From NCBI RefSeq assembly GCF_021295345.1, contig NZ_JAIMJB010000020.1, positions 19,404 through 83,403 on the forward strand: a stretch of 64,000 nt of DNA, read 5' to 3'. The notes below the pieces were generated by a model, which worked only from the letters and a program-made list of their open reading frames with translations, made no database searches and was not told where the DNA came from. Below, in pieces: positions 20,571 to 32,142 of the stretch. Every line of letters starts with the position of its first letter. Position 1 is the stretch's first letter. Origin of the DNA: Motilimonas eburnea (GTDB taxonomy: Bacteria > Pseudomonadota > Gammaproteobacteria > Enterobacterales > CBDFNC01). Position numbers and translations under genes: made by a program.

Positions 20571-21275
20571 GTGCTCACTTATCTCATGTCACAACATCAA
20601 GCTTTTCCTTCGCCTTCGCACGCATTGACTAACCCTGATGGATTGCTGGCCGTGGGCGGGGATCTCAGCCCACAGCGGCTAATCATGGCTTATCGACAGG
20701 GTATTTTTCCCTGGTTTAGCCAAGATGAGCCTATTATGTGGTGGAGCCCAAGCACCCGAGCCACCCTGCCTCCCCAACAAGTACATATTGGTCGCACGAT
20801 GCAGCGGGTGATCCGCCAAGATAAATTTGAAATTACGGTTAATCTTGCCTTTAATCAGGTTATAGCCGCCTGCGCTGATGAGCGTGCTAGCACAGGAACT
20901 TGGATAACCTATGGTATGCAAAGTGCTTATTGCGAGCTACATAGATTAGGCCATGCACACTCGGTTGAAGTATGGCAACAAGGTAACCTTGTTGGAGGCA
21001 TATACGGTATTGGACTAGGTCAACTTTTTTGCGGAGAGTCTATGTTTCATCGTGTTACCAATGCATCAAAGATTGCCTTTATCGCCTTATGTCAGCATTT
21101 TGCAAAGCATGGCGGCGCCTTAATTGATGCACAAATTCCTAATCCACATTTAACTTCTCTGGGGGTAGGCTCACAACCCCGTGCTGAGTTTTTAGCGCAA
21201 GCCAAAAAATTAAGTGAACAAGCAATAGGAGCAGGCTGTTGGACACGTCAAAACATAAGCCTCAACAGGAAGTGA
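20571..21275 (+). CDS. aat: leucyl/phenylalanyl-tRNA--protein transferase
   Basis: Aat adds Leu or Phe to proteins with N-terminal Lys or Arg, making N-degrons for ClpS/ClpA. The ~235-residue protein has the family signatures DGLLAVGGDLSP, YRQGIFPWF, MWWSPSTRA, GTWITYGMQSAY, HSVEVW and GIGLGQLFCGESMF. The GTG at 20571 gives an N-terminus aligned with E. coli Aat; a TTG at 20565 is also possible after an AGGT site. It overlaps bpt, and clpS/clpA lie 3 kb away, so the N-end rule genes cluster here. Confidence 0.95.
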   Translation: MLTYLMSQHQAFPSPSHALTNPDGLLAVGGDLSPQRLIMAYRQGIFPWFSQDEPIMWWSPSTRATLPPQQVHIGRTMQRVIRQDKFEITVNLAFNQVIAACADERASTGTWITYGMQSAYCELHRLGHAHSVEVWQQGNLVGGIYGIGLGQLFCGESMFHRVTNASKIAFIALCQHFAKHGGALIDAQIPNPHLTSLGVGSQPRAEFLAQAKKLSEQAIGAGCWTRQNISLNRK

Positions 21276-21967
21276 TCCTCAAGGTTGGCCTCACGCCTGA
21301 ACATCCTTGTAGTTACTTGCCTGAACAAAAAGAGCAATTGTTAGTGATGATGGATCCTGGCATGTTCAACGCCAAGGATTACGAACGATTACTTAGCCTA
21401 GGTTTTCGCCGCAGTGGTAAAGACATTTATCGGCCACACTGCGCTCAGTGCCAAGCTTGCCAGTCCATTCGTTTGGCCGTTAACGACGTCGAATTGAGTA
21501 AAAGTCAAAAGCGGATCCTAGCCAAAAATGCCGATTTGACAGTCATAATAGGTCATCAAGATAAGCCTGAATATTTCCGCCTTTATCAGACTTATATTAA
21601 CAGCAAGCATCAACAGGGCTCGATGTACCCCGCTAGTTTAGAGCAGTACCAACACTTTATTTTGGCGCCTTGGTTAACCCCACATTTTATCGAAATCTAC
21701 TCTGGACAGACCCTCATTGCCGTTGCCGTCACCGATGTAGGCAGTGCGAGTTTAAGTGCAATGTACACATTTTATGATCCCGCATATGAACAACGCTCCT
21801 TGGGCACTTTTGCCATTTTGCAACAAATTCAATATGCTCAATCAATCGGCCTGCCCTGGCTCTACTTAGGCTATCAAGTCGATCAATGCAAAAAAATGAA
21901 TTACAAAACACGATTTCGTCCTTATCAACGCTTGATCCGAGGTGAATGGCAGATTTTCTCGAATTAA
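21239..21967 (+). CDS. bpt: aspartate/glutamate leucyltransferase
   Basis: Bpt transfers Leu to proteins with N-terminal Asp or Glu, the second bacterial N-end rule transferase. The 242-residue protein has the N-terminal ATE-type cysteines (HPCSYL, then YRPHCAQCQACQSIRL) and a C-terminal GNAT-like domain (GSASLSAMYTFYDP, LGTFAILQQI, YLGYQVDQCKKMNYK). The start is TTG, supported by a perfect AGGAG 7 nt upstream. The first 37 nt overlap the end of aat, suggesting coupling. E. coli lacks bpt; many marine gammaproteobacteria have aat-bpt. Confidence 0.95.
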   Translation: MDTSKHKPQQEVILKVGLTPEHPCSYLPEQKEQLLVMMDPGMFNAKDYERLLSLGFRRSGKDIYRPHCAQCQACQSIRLAVNDVELSKSQKRILAKNADLTVIIGHQDKPEYFRLYQTYINSKHQQGSMYPASLEQYQHFILAPWLTPHFIEIYSGQTLIAVAVTDVGSASLSAMYTFYDPAYEQRSLGTFAILQQIQYAQSIGLPWLYLGYQVDQCKKMNYKTRFRPYQRLIRGEWQIFSN

Positions 21968-22028
21968 ATGCATTAGGCAGCTTTACCCTTACCTGCAAAT
22001 CTGGCATTATTCGGCGGTCAAAAAATAG

Positions 22029-22271
<243 letters not shown>

Positions 22272-22279
22272 TCTTCGCC

Positions 22280-22310
22280 AAAAAAAAACCAGCTTAGGCT
22301 GGTTTTTTTT
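22280..22310. terminator. bidirectional terminator between infA and clpA
   Basis: A run of A, stem AACCAGC/GCTGGTT with a short loop, then eight T; works in both directions. Confidence 0.9.
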
Positions 22311-22358
22311 GGTCTAGCGTAAGGCGTCATCCACGCCCTACCTTATTGCACAGATGGT

Positions 22359-24617
22359 TTATGCCACCGGCTCGCCTACTTCAGAGAAATTGAATTTCAA
22401 TTCATCATCTTTCATTGTCACTGTGACATCCCCGCCTGATGTTAACCCACCAAACAAGATTTCATTAGCCAATGGTTTTTTCAAATGCTCTTGGATCACA
22501 CGGGACATAGGTCTTGCGCCCATGGCCTTGTCGTAACCTTTATTGGCTAACCATTCTCTTGCCTCTTGCTCAACAATGAGTGAAACCCCCTTGCCATCCA
22601 GTTGCGCTTGTAGCTCAACAATAAATTTGTCCACCACTTGGTATATCACATCCATATCTAAGTGGTTAAACCAAATAATATTATCGAGACGGTTACGAAA
22701 CTCCGGTGAGAAAGTGCGGTTGATTTCATCAAATGCATCGTAGCTTTGATCTTGTGCTTTAAAGCCAATGCTATTGCGAACCGTTTCTTTTACGCCTGCA
22801 TTAGTGGTCATGACTAAGATAACGTTTCTGAAATCCGCCTTGCGGCCATTATTATCGGTTAAAGTGCCGTGATCCATCACCTGAAGCAGTAAGTTAAATA
22901 CATCCGAATGGGCTTTTTCAATCTCATCGAGCAACACCACACTGTGAGGATGCTTGATAACCGCATCGGTGAGCATACCGCCTTGATCGTAGCCAACGTA
23001 ACCCGGAGGCGCACCAATTAAGCGAGACACCGCATGGCGCTCCATGTACTCTGACATGTCAAAACGAATTAACTCAACGCCCATCACCTTAGCAATTTGT
23101 TGTGTTACCTCAGTTTTACCTACCCCCGTTGGGCCTGCAAACAAAAATGAGCCAACGGGTTTCACCTCATTGCCTAGGCCAGACCGGCTTAATCTAATGG
23201 CATCGGTTAAGGCTTCAATCGCCTGATCTTGACCAAATACCACCATTTTTAAATTGCGAGATAGGTTTTTCAAAATGTCTTTATCCGATGCCGAAACGGA
23301 TTTTTTCGGGATCCGTGCCATTTTTGACACGATGGCCTCGATATCACCAACATTAATGGTCTTACGACGTTTGCTGGCAGGCAATAGACGCACACTGGCA
23401 CCGGCTTCATCAATGACATCAATGGCTTTATCGGGTAAATGACGTTCATTAATGTATTTAGCACTTAATTCTGCTGCTGCACGTAATGCCTTAGCGGTGT
23501 AGCGCACATCATGATGTTGCTCGTAGCGCGGTTTCAATCCCATCAAGATGCGGGTGGTATCGTCCACAGACGGCTCCACAATATCCACCTTTTGGAAACG
23601 ACGTGCTAAGGCGCGATCTTTTTCAAATATTTGGTTGTACTCTTGATAGGTCGTTGAGCCAATACAACGCAGCAGGCCATTGCTTAGCAAAGGCTTAATC
23701 AAATTAGCGGCATCCATTTGCCCACCAGACGCAGCGCCCGCGCCAATAATGGTATGAATTTCGTCAATGAATAAAATCGCGTTGTCTTTCTTCTCAATTT
23801 GTTTAAGCAAATTTTTAAAGCGTTTTTCAAAGTCGCCACGGTACTTAGTTCCGGCTAACAAAGCCCCCATGTCTAACGAATAAATCGTACTTTGCGCAAT
23901 GACATCGGGCACCTCTGCATGCACAATCCGATAGGCAAGACCTTCAGCGATAGCGGTTTTACCCACTCCCGCTTCACCCACTAGTAAAGGGTTGTTTTTA
24001 CGGCGACGACACAAGACTTGAATACAACGATTGAGCTCTTCATCTCGACCGATTAAGGGATCAATCCGCCCCTCTAAAACCAACTGGTTGAGGTTAGTAG
24101 CATAGTTTTCCAGTTTGACACTGCCCTCTTCACCCTCATCCATCATGGGTGAGTCAGGCCCTGAATTATGCTCTTCGTTATCATTTTTACGAATACCGTG
24201 AGACAGATAATTGACCACATCAAGACGGGACATATCCGCTTTTTTCAAAAAGTAAACGGCTTGCGACTCTTGCTCGCTAAAAATGGCCACCAGCACATTG
24301 GCACCCGACACTTCGGTGTTGCCTGACGATTGCACATGAAACACCGCGCGTTGTAGCACACGCTGAAAGCCTAGAGTTGGCTGGGTTTCACGATCAATAT
24401 CATCAACAGGGATGAGTGGTGTGGTTTGCTCGATAAACTCGGTGATTTCTTTGCGTAATGCATCTATATCTGCATTGCAGGCTTTAAATGCTTCACTGGC
24501 CGAAGGGTTGTCTAATAAGGCCAATAACAAATGCTCCACCGTCATAAATTCGTGGCGGTTTAATCTGGCTCTTTTAAACGCGTCGTTAAGTGTGTGCTCT
24601 AGCTCTTTGTTTAACAT
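22359..24617 (-). CDS. clpA: ATP-dependent Clp protease ATP-binding subunit ClpA
   Basis: ClpA unfolds substrates and feeds ClpP. The 752-residue protein has the N-domain that docks ClpS (about 1-145). AAA+ module D1 has Walker A GEAGVGKTAIAEG (about 215). D2 has GPTGVGKTEVTQQ (about 495), plus LIGAPPGYVGYDQGG and the ClpP-binding loop region with IGF near residue 617. Length matches E. coli (758). It follows clpS by 43 nt on the same strand. Together with aat and bpt it forms the N-degron pathway. Confidence 0.98.
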   Translation of the reverse strand: MLNKELEHTLNDAFKRARLNRHEFMTVEHLLLALLDNPSASEAFKACNADIDALRKEITEFIEQTTPLIPVDDIDRETQPTLGFQRVLQRAVFHVQSSGNTEVSGANVLVAIFSEQESQAVYFLKKADMSRLDVVNYLSHGIRKNDNEEHNSGPDSPMMDEGEEGSVKLENYATNLNQLVLEGRIDPLIGRDEELNRCIQVLCRRRKNNPLLVGEAGVGKTAIAEGLAYRIVHAEVPDVIAQSTIYSLDMGALLAGTKYRGDFEKRFKNLLKQIEKKDNAILFIDEIHTIIGAGAASGGQMDAANLIKPLLSNGLLRCIGSTTYQEYNQIFEKDRALARRFQKVDIVEPSVDDTTRILMGLKPRYEQHHDVRYTAKALRAAAELSAKYINERHLPDKAIDVIDEAGASVRLLPASKRRKTINVGDIEAIVSKMARIPKKSVSASDKDILKNLSRNLKMVVFGQDQAIEALTDAIRLSRSGLGNEVKPVGSFLFAGPTGVGKTEVTQQIAKVMGVELIRFDMSEYMERHAVSRLIGAPPGYVGYDQGGMLTDAVIKHPHSVVLLDEIEKAHSDVFNLLLQVMDHGTLTDNNGRKADFRNVILVMTTNAGVKETVRNSIGFKAQDQSYDAFDEINRTFSPEFRNRLDNIIWFNHLDMDVIYQVVDKFIVELQAQLDGKGVSLIVEQEAREWLANKGYDKAMGARPMSRVIQEHLKKPLANEILFGGLTSGGDVTVTMKDDELKFNFSEVGEPVA

Positions 24618-24660
24618 ATAACACTCCCAAAAATACTACGACGTAAAGACAAACGTTAAA

Positions 24661-24978
24661 TCAATCCTTTTCCATGGTGCACAACAAAGGATGTTCATTG
24701 TCTCGTGCATAGGTGTTGACTTGAACTACTTTCGTTTCTGCAATCTCTGCAGTATATATGCCACAAATTCCCTTCCCTTGATGATGAACGCTCAACATTA
24801 TTTGTGTGGCCTTATCAATGTCAGCATTAAAAAACCGTTGTAACACTTCTATCACAAAATCCATCGGTGTGTAATCGTCATTGTTCAAAATTACTTTATA
24901 TAACGACGGCGGTTGTATTTTGGTTTTAACCTCGTCAAGTAACTGATTATCGTAGTTTGGTTCGTTTAATTTACTCAT
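24661..24978 (-). CDS. clpS: ATP-dependent Clp protease adaptor ClpS
   Basis: ClpS recognises N-terminal Leu, Phe, Tyr or Trp and delivers such proteins to ClpA. The 105-residue protein has a flexible N-terminus and the core [40 protein letters not shown]. The [10 protein letters not shown] pocket residues are intact. Upstream of clpA and divergent from cspD, as in E. coli. Confidence 0.98.
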   Translation of the reverse strand: MSKLNEPNYDNQLLDEVKTKIQPPSLYKVILNNDDYTPMDFVIEVLQRFFNADIDKATQIMLSVHHQGKGICGIYTAEIAETKVVQVNTYARDNEHPLLCTMEKD

Positions 24979-25194
24979 ATTAAAATACTAGTATCTCTGC
25001 TGGCCGAATGCTAAATAGTTTTTTGTCACGATACACATCACAAACAGGCCTAATGTTTTCATCGAATACCTTGACTCTGCGCGAATATTTACTAAATTGA
25101 CTTATTGATGATATTTATCATTATACGTTGATATCAACACAGCGTAACTGACAAATTTAGGGTTAATTTCAATCAACAATAAGGATGCAGATGT

Positions 25195-25407
25195 ATGGCA
25201 ACCGGTACGGTTAAATGGTTCAACAACGCAAAAGGTTTTGGTTTCATTTGTGCTGAAGAAGGCGGTGAGGACATTTTTGCTCATTATTCAACCATACAAA
25301 TGGAAGGCTATCGCACACTCAAAGCCGGACAGCAAGTGCAATTTGAAACGCACTCAGGTCCCAAAGGCTCACACGCCACCGAAATTTGCCCACTAGAGCA
25401 AAAATAA
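25195..25407 (+). CDS. cspD: cold shock-like protein CspD
   Basis: A 70-residue cold-shock domain with RNP1-like KGFGFICAEE and RNP2-like DIFAHYS. CspD homologues bind single-stranded DNA and inhibit replication in stationary phase. The divergent position opposite clpS-clpA is the E. coli arrangement and supports CspD over other Csp paralogues. The 216-nt gap to clpS is AT-rich and holds both promoters. Confidence 0.95.
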   Translation: MATGTVKWFNNAKGFGFICAEEGGEDIFAHYSTIQMEGYRTLKAGQQVQFETHSGPKGSHATEICPLEQK

Positions 25408-25420
25408 GGCTTCTCAACAT

Positions 25421-25456
25421 AAAGCAGGTTAGCCCCATTAACCTGCTTTTTATTTT
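25421..25456 (+). terminator. terminator after cspD
   Basis: Stem AAAGCAGGTTA/TAACCTGCTTT with a seven-base loop followed by TTATTTTA. Confidence 0.88.
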
Positions 25457-25538
25457 ACGTTGTTTGAGTAAAAAAAAGTAGCCACCGCTGGATCTATCCT
25501 TCCCATGATTTTCACTTTTTAATCATCTTCAGTCTGAT

Positions 25539-26249
25539 ATGATTGTTCCTCAAATTTGCCCAGAGAACACCGAGTCAATGAAGGCCGCGCCCAATACTCC
25601 TAACAACCGCCGCCCCGTTAAGCCGAGTCGCAAGCGCAAGGCTGGCGCGAACGATTTCAATAAACCAAGCACGGTCAGACGTGCCAATCACCGTACGCCT
25701 GACAAAACCAGAGTGATCTTATTTAACAAGCCTTTTGATGTGCTCAGCCAGTTTACTGATGGCGGCAATCGAGCGACTTTAAAAGATTATATCGACATTA
25801 AGGATGTTTACGCTGCGGGGCGCTTAGACCGAGACAGTGAAGGACTACTGGTATTAACCAACAACGGTAAACTGCAAGCCAAAATCACCTCCCCCAAAGC
25901 CAATACCAGTAAAACTTACTGGGTACAGGTAGAAGGTGAACCCACCGAAGCCGCTTTAGCGCAATTACGCCAAGGCGTTGAATTAAAAGACGGCATGACC
26001 TTGCCCGCAGAGGTCACCATCATGGCAGAGCCCGATATTTGGCCGCGTACCCCGCCCATTCGTGAGCGTAAAAATATACCCACCACTTGGCTGAGTCTTT
26101 CTATCCGCGAAGGACGCAATCGCCAAGTAAGAAGAATGACGGCTCACATTGGCCACCCTACACTGCGTTTAGTTCGCTATCGAATCGGCAACTGGACCCT
26201 AGACAATATTCCATCAGGACAGTATCAGGAGATCTCAACGGATGTTTAG
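25539..26249 (+). CDS. rluE: 23S rRNA pseudouridine(2457) synthase RluE
   Basis: RluE isomerises U2457 of 23S rRNA. It is an RsuA-family enzyme with no S4 domain. The 236-residue form has a basic, disordered N-terminus (about 1-55), then [12 protein letters not shown], the catalytic [30 protein letters not shown] and [15 protein letters not shown]. Neither the ATG at 25539 nor that at 25578 has a strong ribosome site, so the start is uncertain. It overlaps nudJ by 8 nt. Confidence 0.93.
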   Translation: MIVPQICPENTESMKAAPNTPNNRRPVKPSRKRKAGANDFNKPSTVRRANHRTPDKTRVILFNKPFDVLSQFTDGGNRATLKDYIDIKDVYAAGRLDRDSEGLLVLTNNGKLQAKITSPKANTSKTYWVQVEGEPTEAALAQLRQGVELKDGMTLPAEVTIMAEPDIWPRTPPIRERKNIPTTWLSLSIREGRNRQVRRMTAHIGHPTLRLVRYRIGNWTLDNIPSGQYQEISTDV

Positions 26250-26700
26250 CCCACATGTTACCGTGGCTTGCGTGGTTAAATACAAGCAAAAATATTTAGT
26301 GGTGGAAGAGCAAGACAATGGTCGCATTGTTTATAATCAACCTGCCGGTCACCTAGAAGCCAATGAATCCCTCATTGAAGCGGCCAGCCGTGAAATCGCT
26401 GAAGAGACAGGTTTAATCATTACCCCAACCAATTTTGTTGGCAGTTATCTGTTTACCAGTCCGGTAAATGGGGTGACCTATTTGCGTTTTTGTTTTTTCT
26501 ACCAATTTGACCAAGCCCCAGCACCTTGTAAACCGCAAGATCCCGATATTATCAACTGTCACTGGTTTACCTTAGAAGAATTAAAGCAACAGCAAACTAA
26601 GCTGCGTAGCGCCCTCGTACTAGAAGTGATTGAAGACGCTCAAGCCGGTCAACTTGCCGATCTATCCCAAATAAAACACTACCCACTGGCAACGGTTTAA
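26242..26700 (+). CDS. nudJ: NudJ-like Nudix phosphatase
   Basis: NudJ hydrolyses HMP-pyrophosphate and nucleoside tri/diphosphates. The 152-residue protein carries a complete Nudix box near residues 36-58 ([20 protein letters not shown], then TGL), which fits G-5x-E-7x-REUXEEXGU. In E. coli nudJ lies between rluE and mnmA, as here. Its start overlaps the end of rluE, indicating translational coupling. Confidence 0.93.
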   Translation: MFSPHVTVACVVKYKQKYLVVEEQDNGRIVYNQPAGHLEANESLIEAASREIAEETGLIITPTNFVGSYLFTSPVNGVTYLRFCFFYQFDQAPAPCKPQDPDIINCHWFTLEELKQQQTKLRSALVLEVIEDAQAGQLADLSQIKHYPLATV

Positions 26701-26812
26701 CTTTCCTATCGAAACGAATTAAAGAAATAACTGTGGTCTAACTCACAAAGCTGTTTTAGGCCGCTAAATTCTGCTAGAATCACGCCCGTTTTTGCCCAGA
26801 GAATAAATTAAG

Positions 26813-27934
26813 ATGACAGATAATAGTCAAACTAAAGTGATCGTAGGCATGTCCGGCGGCGTCGATTCTTCCGTTTCTGCGTATTTACTGCTTGAACAAG
26901 GCTACCAAGTAGAAGGCTTGTTCATGAAAAACTGGGAAGAAGACGACAACGAAGAATACTGCGCCGCAGCCGAAGATTTAAAAGATGCCCAAGCCGTGTG
27001 TGACAAACTAGGCATCCACCTGCATACCATTAACTTTGCCGCAGAATACTGGGACAACGTATTCGAGCACTTCCTAGCTGAATACAAGGCTGGACGCACC
27101 CCTAATCCCGATATTCTCTGTAACAAAGAAATCAAATTTAAAGCCTTTTTAGAATTCACCTGTGAAGAGCTCGGTGCTGATTACATCGCCATGGGCCATT
27201 ACGTCCGCAATCGCTGTGTCGATGGGCAATGGCAAATGCTGCGCGGCTTAGATAACAACAAAGACCAAAGCTACTTTTTATACACATTAAGTGCTGAACA
27301 AGTCGGTAAAACCTTGTTCCCCGTTGGCGACATCGAAAAACCGCGCGTTCGCGAGATAGCCGAGCAACAAGGTTTAGTTACCCATAATAAAAAAGACAGT
27401 ACCGGTATCTGTTTTATCGGTGAACGCAAATTCACCGACTTTCTACAGCAATACCTACCCGCACAGCCAGGTAATATCGAAACCTATGAAGGCGACGTCA
27501 TTGGCCAGCATCAAGGCTTGATGTATCACACCCTAGGCCAGCGTAAAGGATTGCACATAGGTGGCCTACAAGATGGCAGTGGTGAGCCTTGGTATGTGGT
27601 CGAAAAAGATCTTAAACGCAATGTGTTAGTGGTTGGCCAAGGTGCGGATCACCCGGCACTCTTTTCTTACGGGTTTGACGCCACTCAAGTGCACTGGGTA
27701 AACCGCCAGCCTCTTACTGCGCCTTTAACATGTACAGTGAAAACTCGCTACCGTCAGCAAGATGTCCCTTGTGTCGTTACCCAAACTGGCGACGACACCT
27801 TATCGGTTATCTTTGACCAACCCGAAAAAGCCGTTACACCGGGCCAATCCGCCGTGTTCTATCTTGGCGAAGTCTGTTTAGGTGGGGCGGTGATCGACCA
27901 TCAATATCGTGAGAAACCAAACAACGATGAGTAA
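26813..27934 (+). CDS. mnmA: tRNA-specific 2-thiouridylase MnmA
   Basis: MnmA installs 2-thiouridine at wobble position 34 of tRNA Lys, Glu and Gln using sulfur from TusE (also in this window). The 373-residue protein has the PP-loop [15 protein letters not shown] (about 12-26). The two catalytic cysteines lie in [12 protein letters not shown] (about 102) and [10 protein letters not shown] (about 199). The GHYVR and [10 protein letters not shown] motifs are also present. It ends in ATGAGTAA, overlapping the hflD start. A TAGAAT-like -10 box lies near 26776. Confidence 0.98.
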   Translation: MTDNSQTKVIVGMSGGVDSSVSAYLLLEQGYQVEGLFMKNWEEDDNEEYCAAAEDLKDAQAVCDKLGIHLHTINFAAEYWDNVFEHFLAEYKAGRTPNPDILCNKEIKFKAFLEFTCEELGADYIAMGHYVRNRCVDGQWQMLRGLDNNKDQSYFLYTLSAEQVGKTLFPVGDIEKPRVREIAEQQGLVTHNKKDSTGICFIGERKFTDFLQQYLPAQPGNIETYEGDVIGQHQGLMYHTLGQRKGLHIGGLQDGSGEPWYVVEKDLKRNVLVVGQGADHPALFSYGFDATQVHWVNRQPLTAPLTCTVKTRYRQQDVPCVVTQTGDDTLSVIFDQPEKAVTPGQSAVFYLGEVCLGGAVIDHQYREKPNNDE

Positions 27935-28550
27935 AGAATTATATGACCGCACATTAGCTTTTGCTGGTATTTGGCAAGCCGCGTCACTCGTTGAAGAAAT
28001 CGCGCGCACCGGTCAATGTAACCAAGAGCAGCTAGGGCAAACTTTAAACGCATTACTGGTCACCGAACCCAGCTCCACTTTGGCTGTCTTTGGTGAGCTG
28101 GCCAATCTCGAGCGAGGCTTCAAGGTACTCATCGACCAGCTTGATAAACAAGCGGACCCGAAAAATATTGCCATTACCCGCTATGTGATTGGTTTGCTAG
28201 CACTCGAAAAGAAACTGGCTAAACGCCATGATGCCATGAATGCCTTAGCTGAACGCATCTCTCAAGTAAAACGTCAAACCGCGCACTTTGAACTGACCGA
28301 CGAGCAAATATTAGGTAATCTTGCCGATATCTATAGCGATATCATCAGCCCCCTAGGGCCAAGAATTCAAGTGCAAGGTAGCCCAGATCAATTACGTCAG
28401 CCTCGCGTTCAGCAAACGATCCGCGCCTTGTTGCTCGCAGGGATCCGCAGCAGTGTGTTGTGGCGTCAAGTCGGTGGTAAACGTCGTCACATTATATTCT
28501 CGCGTAAGAAAATGGTCGAACAAGCCAAAATTAACTTAGCCAATATTTAA
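27927..28550 (+). CDS. hflD: high-frequency lysogenization protein HflD homologue
   Basis: HflD is a peripheral membrane protein, first found through its effect on lambda CII. The 207-residue helical product matches the family ([78 protein letters not shown]). The ATG at 27927 overlaps the last codons of mnmA, as in other gammaproteobacteria. Conserved position mnmA-hflD-purB. Its native function is unclear. Confidence 0.94.
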   Translation: MSKELYDRTLAFAGIWQAASLVEEIARTGQCNQEQLGQTLNALLVTEPSSTLAVFGELANLERGFKVLIDQLDKQADPKNIAITRYVIGLLALEKKLAKRHDAMNALAERISQVKRQTAHFELTDEQILGNLADIYSDIISPLGPRIQVQGSPDQLRQPRVQQTIRALLLAGIRSSVLWRQVGGKRRHIIFSRKKMVEQAKINLANI

Positions 28551-28602
28551 CACTAAACATAACAATCCTGTCAGCTTGACTGACATTTGCACACAGGAGT
28601 AA

Positions 28603-29973
<1,371 letters not shown>

Positions 29974-30017
29974 TCTACATTACCTCAGCCTGGTTAACTG
30001 TGGGTGGCAGCTCTTCT

Positions 30018-30043
30018 GTGGGAGCTGCAGTCATGCAGCGATA
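30018..30043. repeat. REP-like palindromic element after purB
   Basis: TGTGGGAGC followed by the palindrome GCTGCA-GTCA-TGCAGC and a GCGAT tail. It has the same head and tail as the element at 62759, with a different palindrome core. A second hairpin (GCAGCTC/GAGCTGC, 30008-30029) overlaps it. Confidence 0.5.
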
Positions 30044-30085
30044 AATTTCGCTTAACAAAGTTGAGGTTACTTAGATTAGCTAACT

Positions 30086-30134
30086 AAGCCGTAATCAAGA
30101 CTGGCAATAAGCCTTAGTGATTGCGGCTTTTTTT
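30086..30134 (+). terminator. terminator after purB
   Basis: AAGCCG-AATCA pairs with TGATT-CGGCTT across a loop of about 20 nt with one mismatch, followed by seven T. It ends about 25 nt before the roxA start. Confidence 0.7.
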
Positions 30135-30158
30135 ACATTTAATAAGAACGTTTTCATT

Positions 30159-31292
30159 ATGTCGATGCAACTGCAACTTGATATTAACCACTTTTTAGCC
30201 ACCTATTGGCAGCGCAAACCTTTGTTTATTAAACAAGGTATTGCCCATTTTTGCGATCCCATCAGCCCAGAAGAGATGGCGGGATTGGCAATGGAAAACG
30301 AAGTGCAATCACGCATGGTATTGCGCAATCAAGATCAGTGGCAAGCAAGCTGTGGCCCATTTAGCGACTTTAGTGCCCTCTCCAACAATGGCGCCACCTT
30401 ACTCAACCAAGCGGTAAACCATTGGCACCCTGCCTGTGCGGATTTGGTCAAGCTGTTTCATTTTATTCCTAACTGGCGCTTTGACGACTTAATGATCAGC
30501 TATTCCACCCCTGAAGGCGGTGTTGGCCCACACATAGATCAATACTGCGTGTTTATTATTCAAGGCCAAGGTAAACGGCATTGGCGAGTGGGTGAGAAAC
30601 AAGAGCTAAAGGAATTTACCTCTGGCCAAGCATTGCGCCATTGCGGCCCATTTGAGGCCTGCATTGATGTGATCATGGAGCCCGGCGATGTCCTTTATAT
30701 TCCGCCAGGTTGCCCACACGAAGGTTATGCCGTTGAGCCTGCACTTAACTACTCAGTGGGTTTTCGAGCGCCGGATCAAAAAGAGCTACTCAACGACTTT
30801 ACCGACCATTTATTGCAACAGCAGATGAGTTTTACGCGCTATAGCGATCCAGAGCTAACCAGCGACGCTCATTACGGTGAAATATCACGACATGAAACCA
30901 ACAAACTGAGTCAGTTATTAACTGATTTGATCCGCGACCCAGACGTGTTTTTGCCGTTTCTTGGTCAGCACTTCTCCAACTCAAATCACGAATTAGATAT
31001 TTTGCCCCTTGAGCCAGACCAACAGTGGCATCAAGCAGACCTATTGGCTGCCCTTGAAGCAGGAGAATATGCCGATAAGGTGGCCGGGCTGAAGTTTTTA
31101 TACCTTGAAGAACTCACCAATACCCTGTTCATTCATGGCGAAGCCGTGACCATCCCAAGTGAAGCCTACAGTGATTATCAGCAGCTCACCCAGCCCGGTT
31201 GCAATCAAATGCTGATCCAAAAAATCTTAGCCGGGCGTCACTATCAGCCGTTGTTGGATTGGTTTAACGCAGGCTACCTCTATCTGGTCTAA
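30159..31292 (+). CDS. roxA: ribosomal protein uL16 3-hydroxylase RoxA (YcfD)
   Basis: RoxA is a JmjC-type Fe(II)/2-oxoglutarate oxygenase that hydroxylates an arginine of ribosomal protein L16. With the start at 30159 (MSMQLQLDIN) the metal triad falls at H125, D127 (GPHIDQY) and H187 (CPHEGYA), the same numbers as in E. coli YcfD, which supports this start. An upstream ATG at 30117 lies in the terminator. The C-terminal winged-helix-like region ends at residue 377. It is convergent with the RIO kinase, 1 nt away. Confidence 0.95.
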   Translation: MSMQLQLDINHFLATYWQRKPLFIKQGIAHFCDPISPEEMAGLAMENEVQSRMVLRNQDQWQASCGPFSDFSALSNNGATLLNQAVNHWHPACADLVKLFHFIPNWRFDDLMISYSTPEGGVGPHIDQYCVFIIQGQGKRHWRVGEKQELKEFTSGQALRHCGPFEACIDVIMEPGDVLYIPPGCPHEGYAVEPALNYSVGFRAPDQKELLNDFTDHLLQQQMSFTRYSDPELTSDAHYGEISRHETNKLSQLLTDLIRDPDVFLPFLGQHFSNSNHELDILPLEPDQQWHQADLLAALEAGEYADKVAGLKFLYLEELTNTLFIHGEAVTIPSEAYSDYQQLTQPGCNQMLIQKILAGRHYQPLLDWFNAGYLYLV

Positions 31293-31293
31293 C

Positions 31294-32142
31294 CTAAATA
31301 TCCTGCTCAAAGCGTAACTGGCGAGTTTCGGCTTCCAGTTGCGCGGCAAAGATTTCATCTAATACCGCAGCCACATTCGCCGCTTGCTCCGGCTCTTTAT
31401 AAAGGCCCGTTAACACGGTTTCTGGGGTTAATTCACCTGCGACATACAAGGCCCACATTTCTTTGGCGTATTGTGAACTCAACAGATCAGGAGCAAATTG
31501 ACCATAATAAGCGCGCATATTGTTCACATCACGCTCAAACATCCATTTGGCATTGTTATTTGCCGCCGCGTTCACCGCTTGCGGTAGGTCGATGATCACA
31601 GGACCATAGTCATCCACCAGTACGTTGAATTCAGATAAATCACCGTGAACGATACCAATACAAAGCATACGCTGGATGTATTGCAGCATCACTTGATGAT
31701 CTTCAATCGCCTGCTCAGCTGACATAGTGACGTCATTAAGCCGAGATGCAACCGTGCCGTCGTCTTCGCAAATAAGCTCCATCAATAACACGCCATCAAA
31801 ACAACCATCAGGCTCAGGCACGCGCACGCCCGCATTTTGCAGGGCATATAAAGCGTCAATTTCCGCGCTTTGCCAGATTTTTTCTTGTTCGCTGCGGCCA
31901 AAGTTTGAACCTTTCGCCATGGCTCGGGCACGGCGGCTATTACGCACGTTACGCCCTTCGCGATATTGTGCGGCTTGTTTAAAGCTGCGCTTAGCCGCTT
32001 CTTTATATACCTTGGCGCAGCGTAATTGCTCACCACAACGCACCACATAAACGGCAGCTTCTTTGCCGCTCATTAATTGACTGACAACCGCGTCTATCAC
32101 ACCGTCGTCAACTAAGCTTAACAATGATGATGGGATCTTCAT
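31294..32142 (-). CDS. RIO1-type atypical serine/threonine protein kinase
   Basis: RIO kinases are atypical protein kinases; bacterial substrates are mostly unknown. The 282-residue protein has a RIO-domain N-lobe (SGKEAAVYVVRC, ATP-binding K44 in CAKVYKE), then FGRSEQEKIWQSAEIDAL. The catalytic loop is HGDLSEFNVLV (D168, N173), and the metal-binding DFG equivalent is VIIDLPQ (D185), typical of RIO1. All catalytic residues are intact. It overlaps the upstream peptidase gene by 4 nt (ATGA), so the two are translationally coupled. Confidence 0.88.
   Translation of the reverse strand: MKIPSSLLSLVDDGVIDAVVSQLMSGKEAAVYVVRCGEQLRCAKVYKEAAKRSFKQAAQYREGRNVRNSRRARAMAKGSNFGRSEQEKIWQSAEIDALYALQNAGVRVPEPDGCFDGVLLMELICEDDGTVASRLNDVTMSAEQAIEDHQVMLQYIQRMLCIGIVHGDLSEFNVLVDDYGPVIIDLPQAVNAAANNNAKWMFERDVNNMRAYYGQFAPDLLSSQYAKEMWALYVAGELTPETVLTGLYKEPEQAANVAAVLDEIFAAQLEAETRQLRFEQDI

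Noticed and set aside
30117-30158. Upstream ATG extending roxA
   Set aside because: It lies in the purB terminator; the start at 30159 gives the known metal-ligand numbering.
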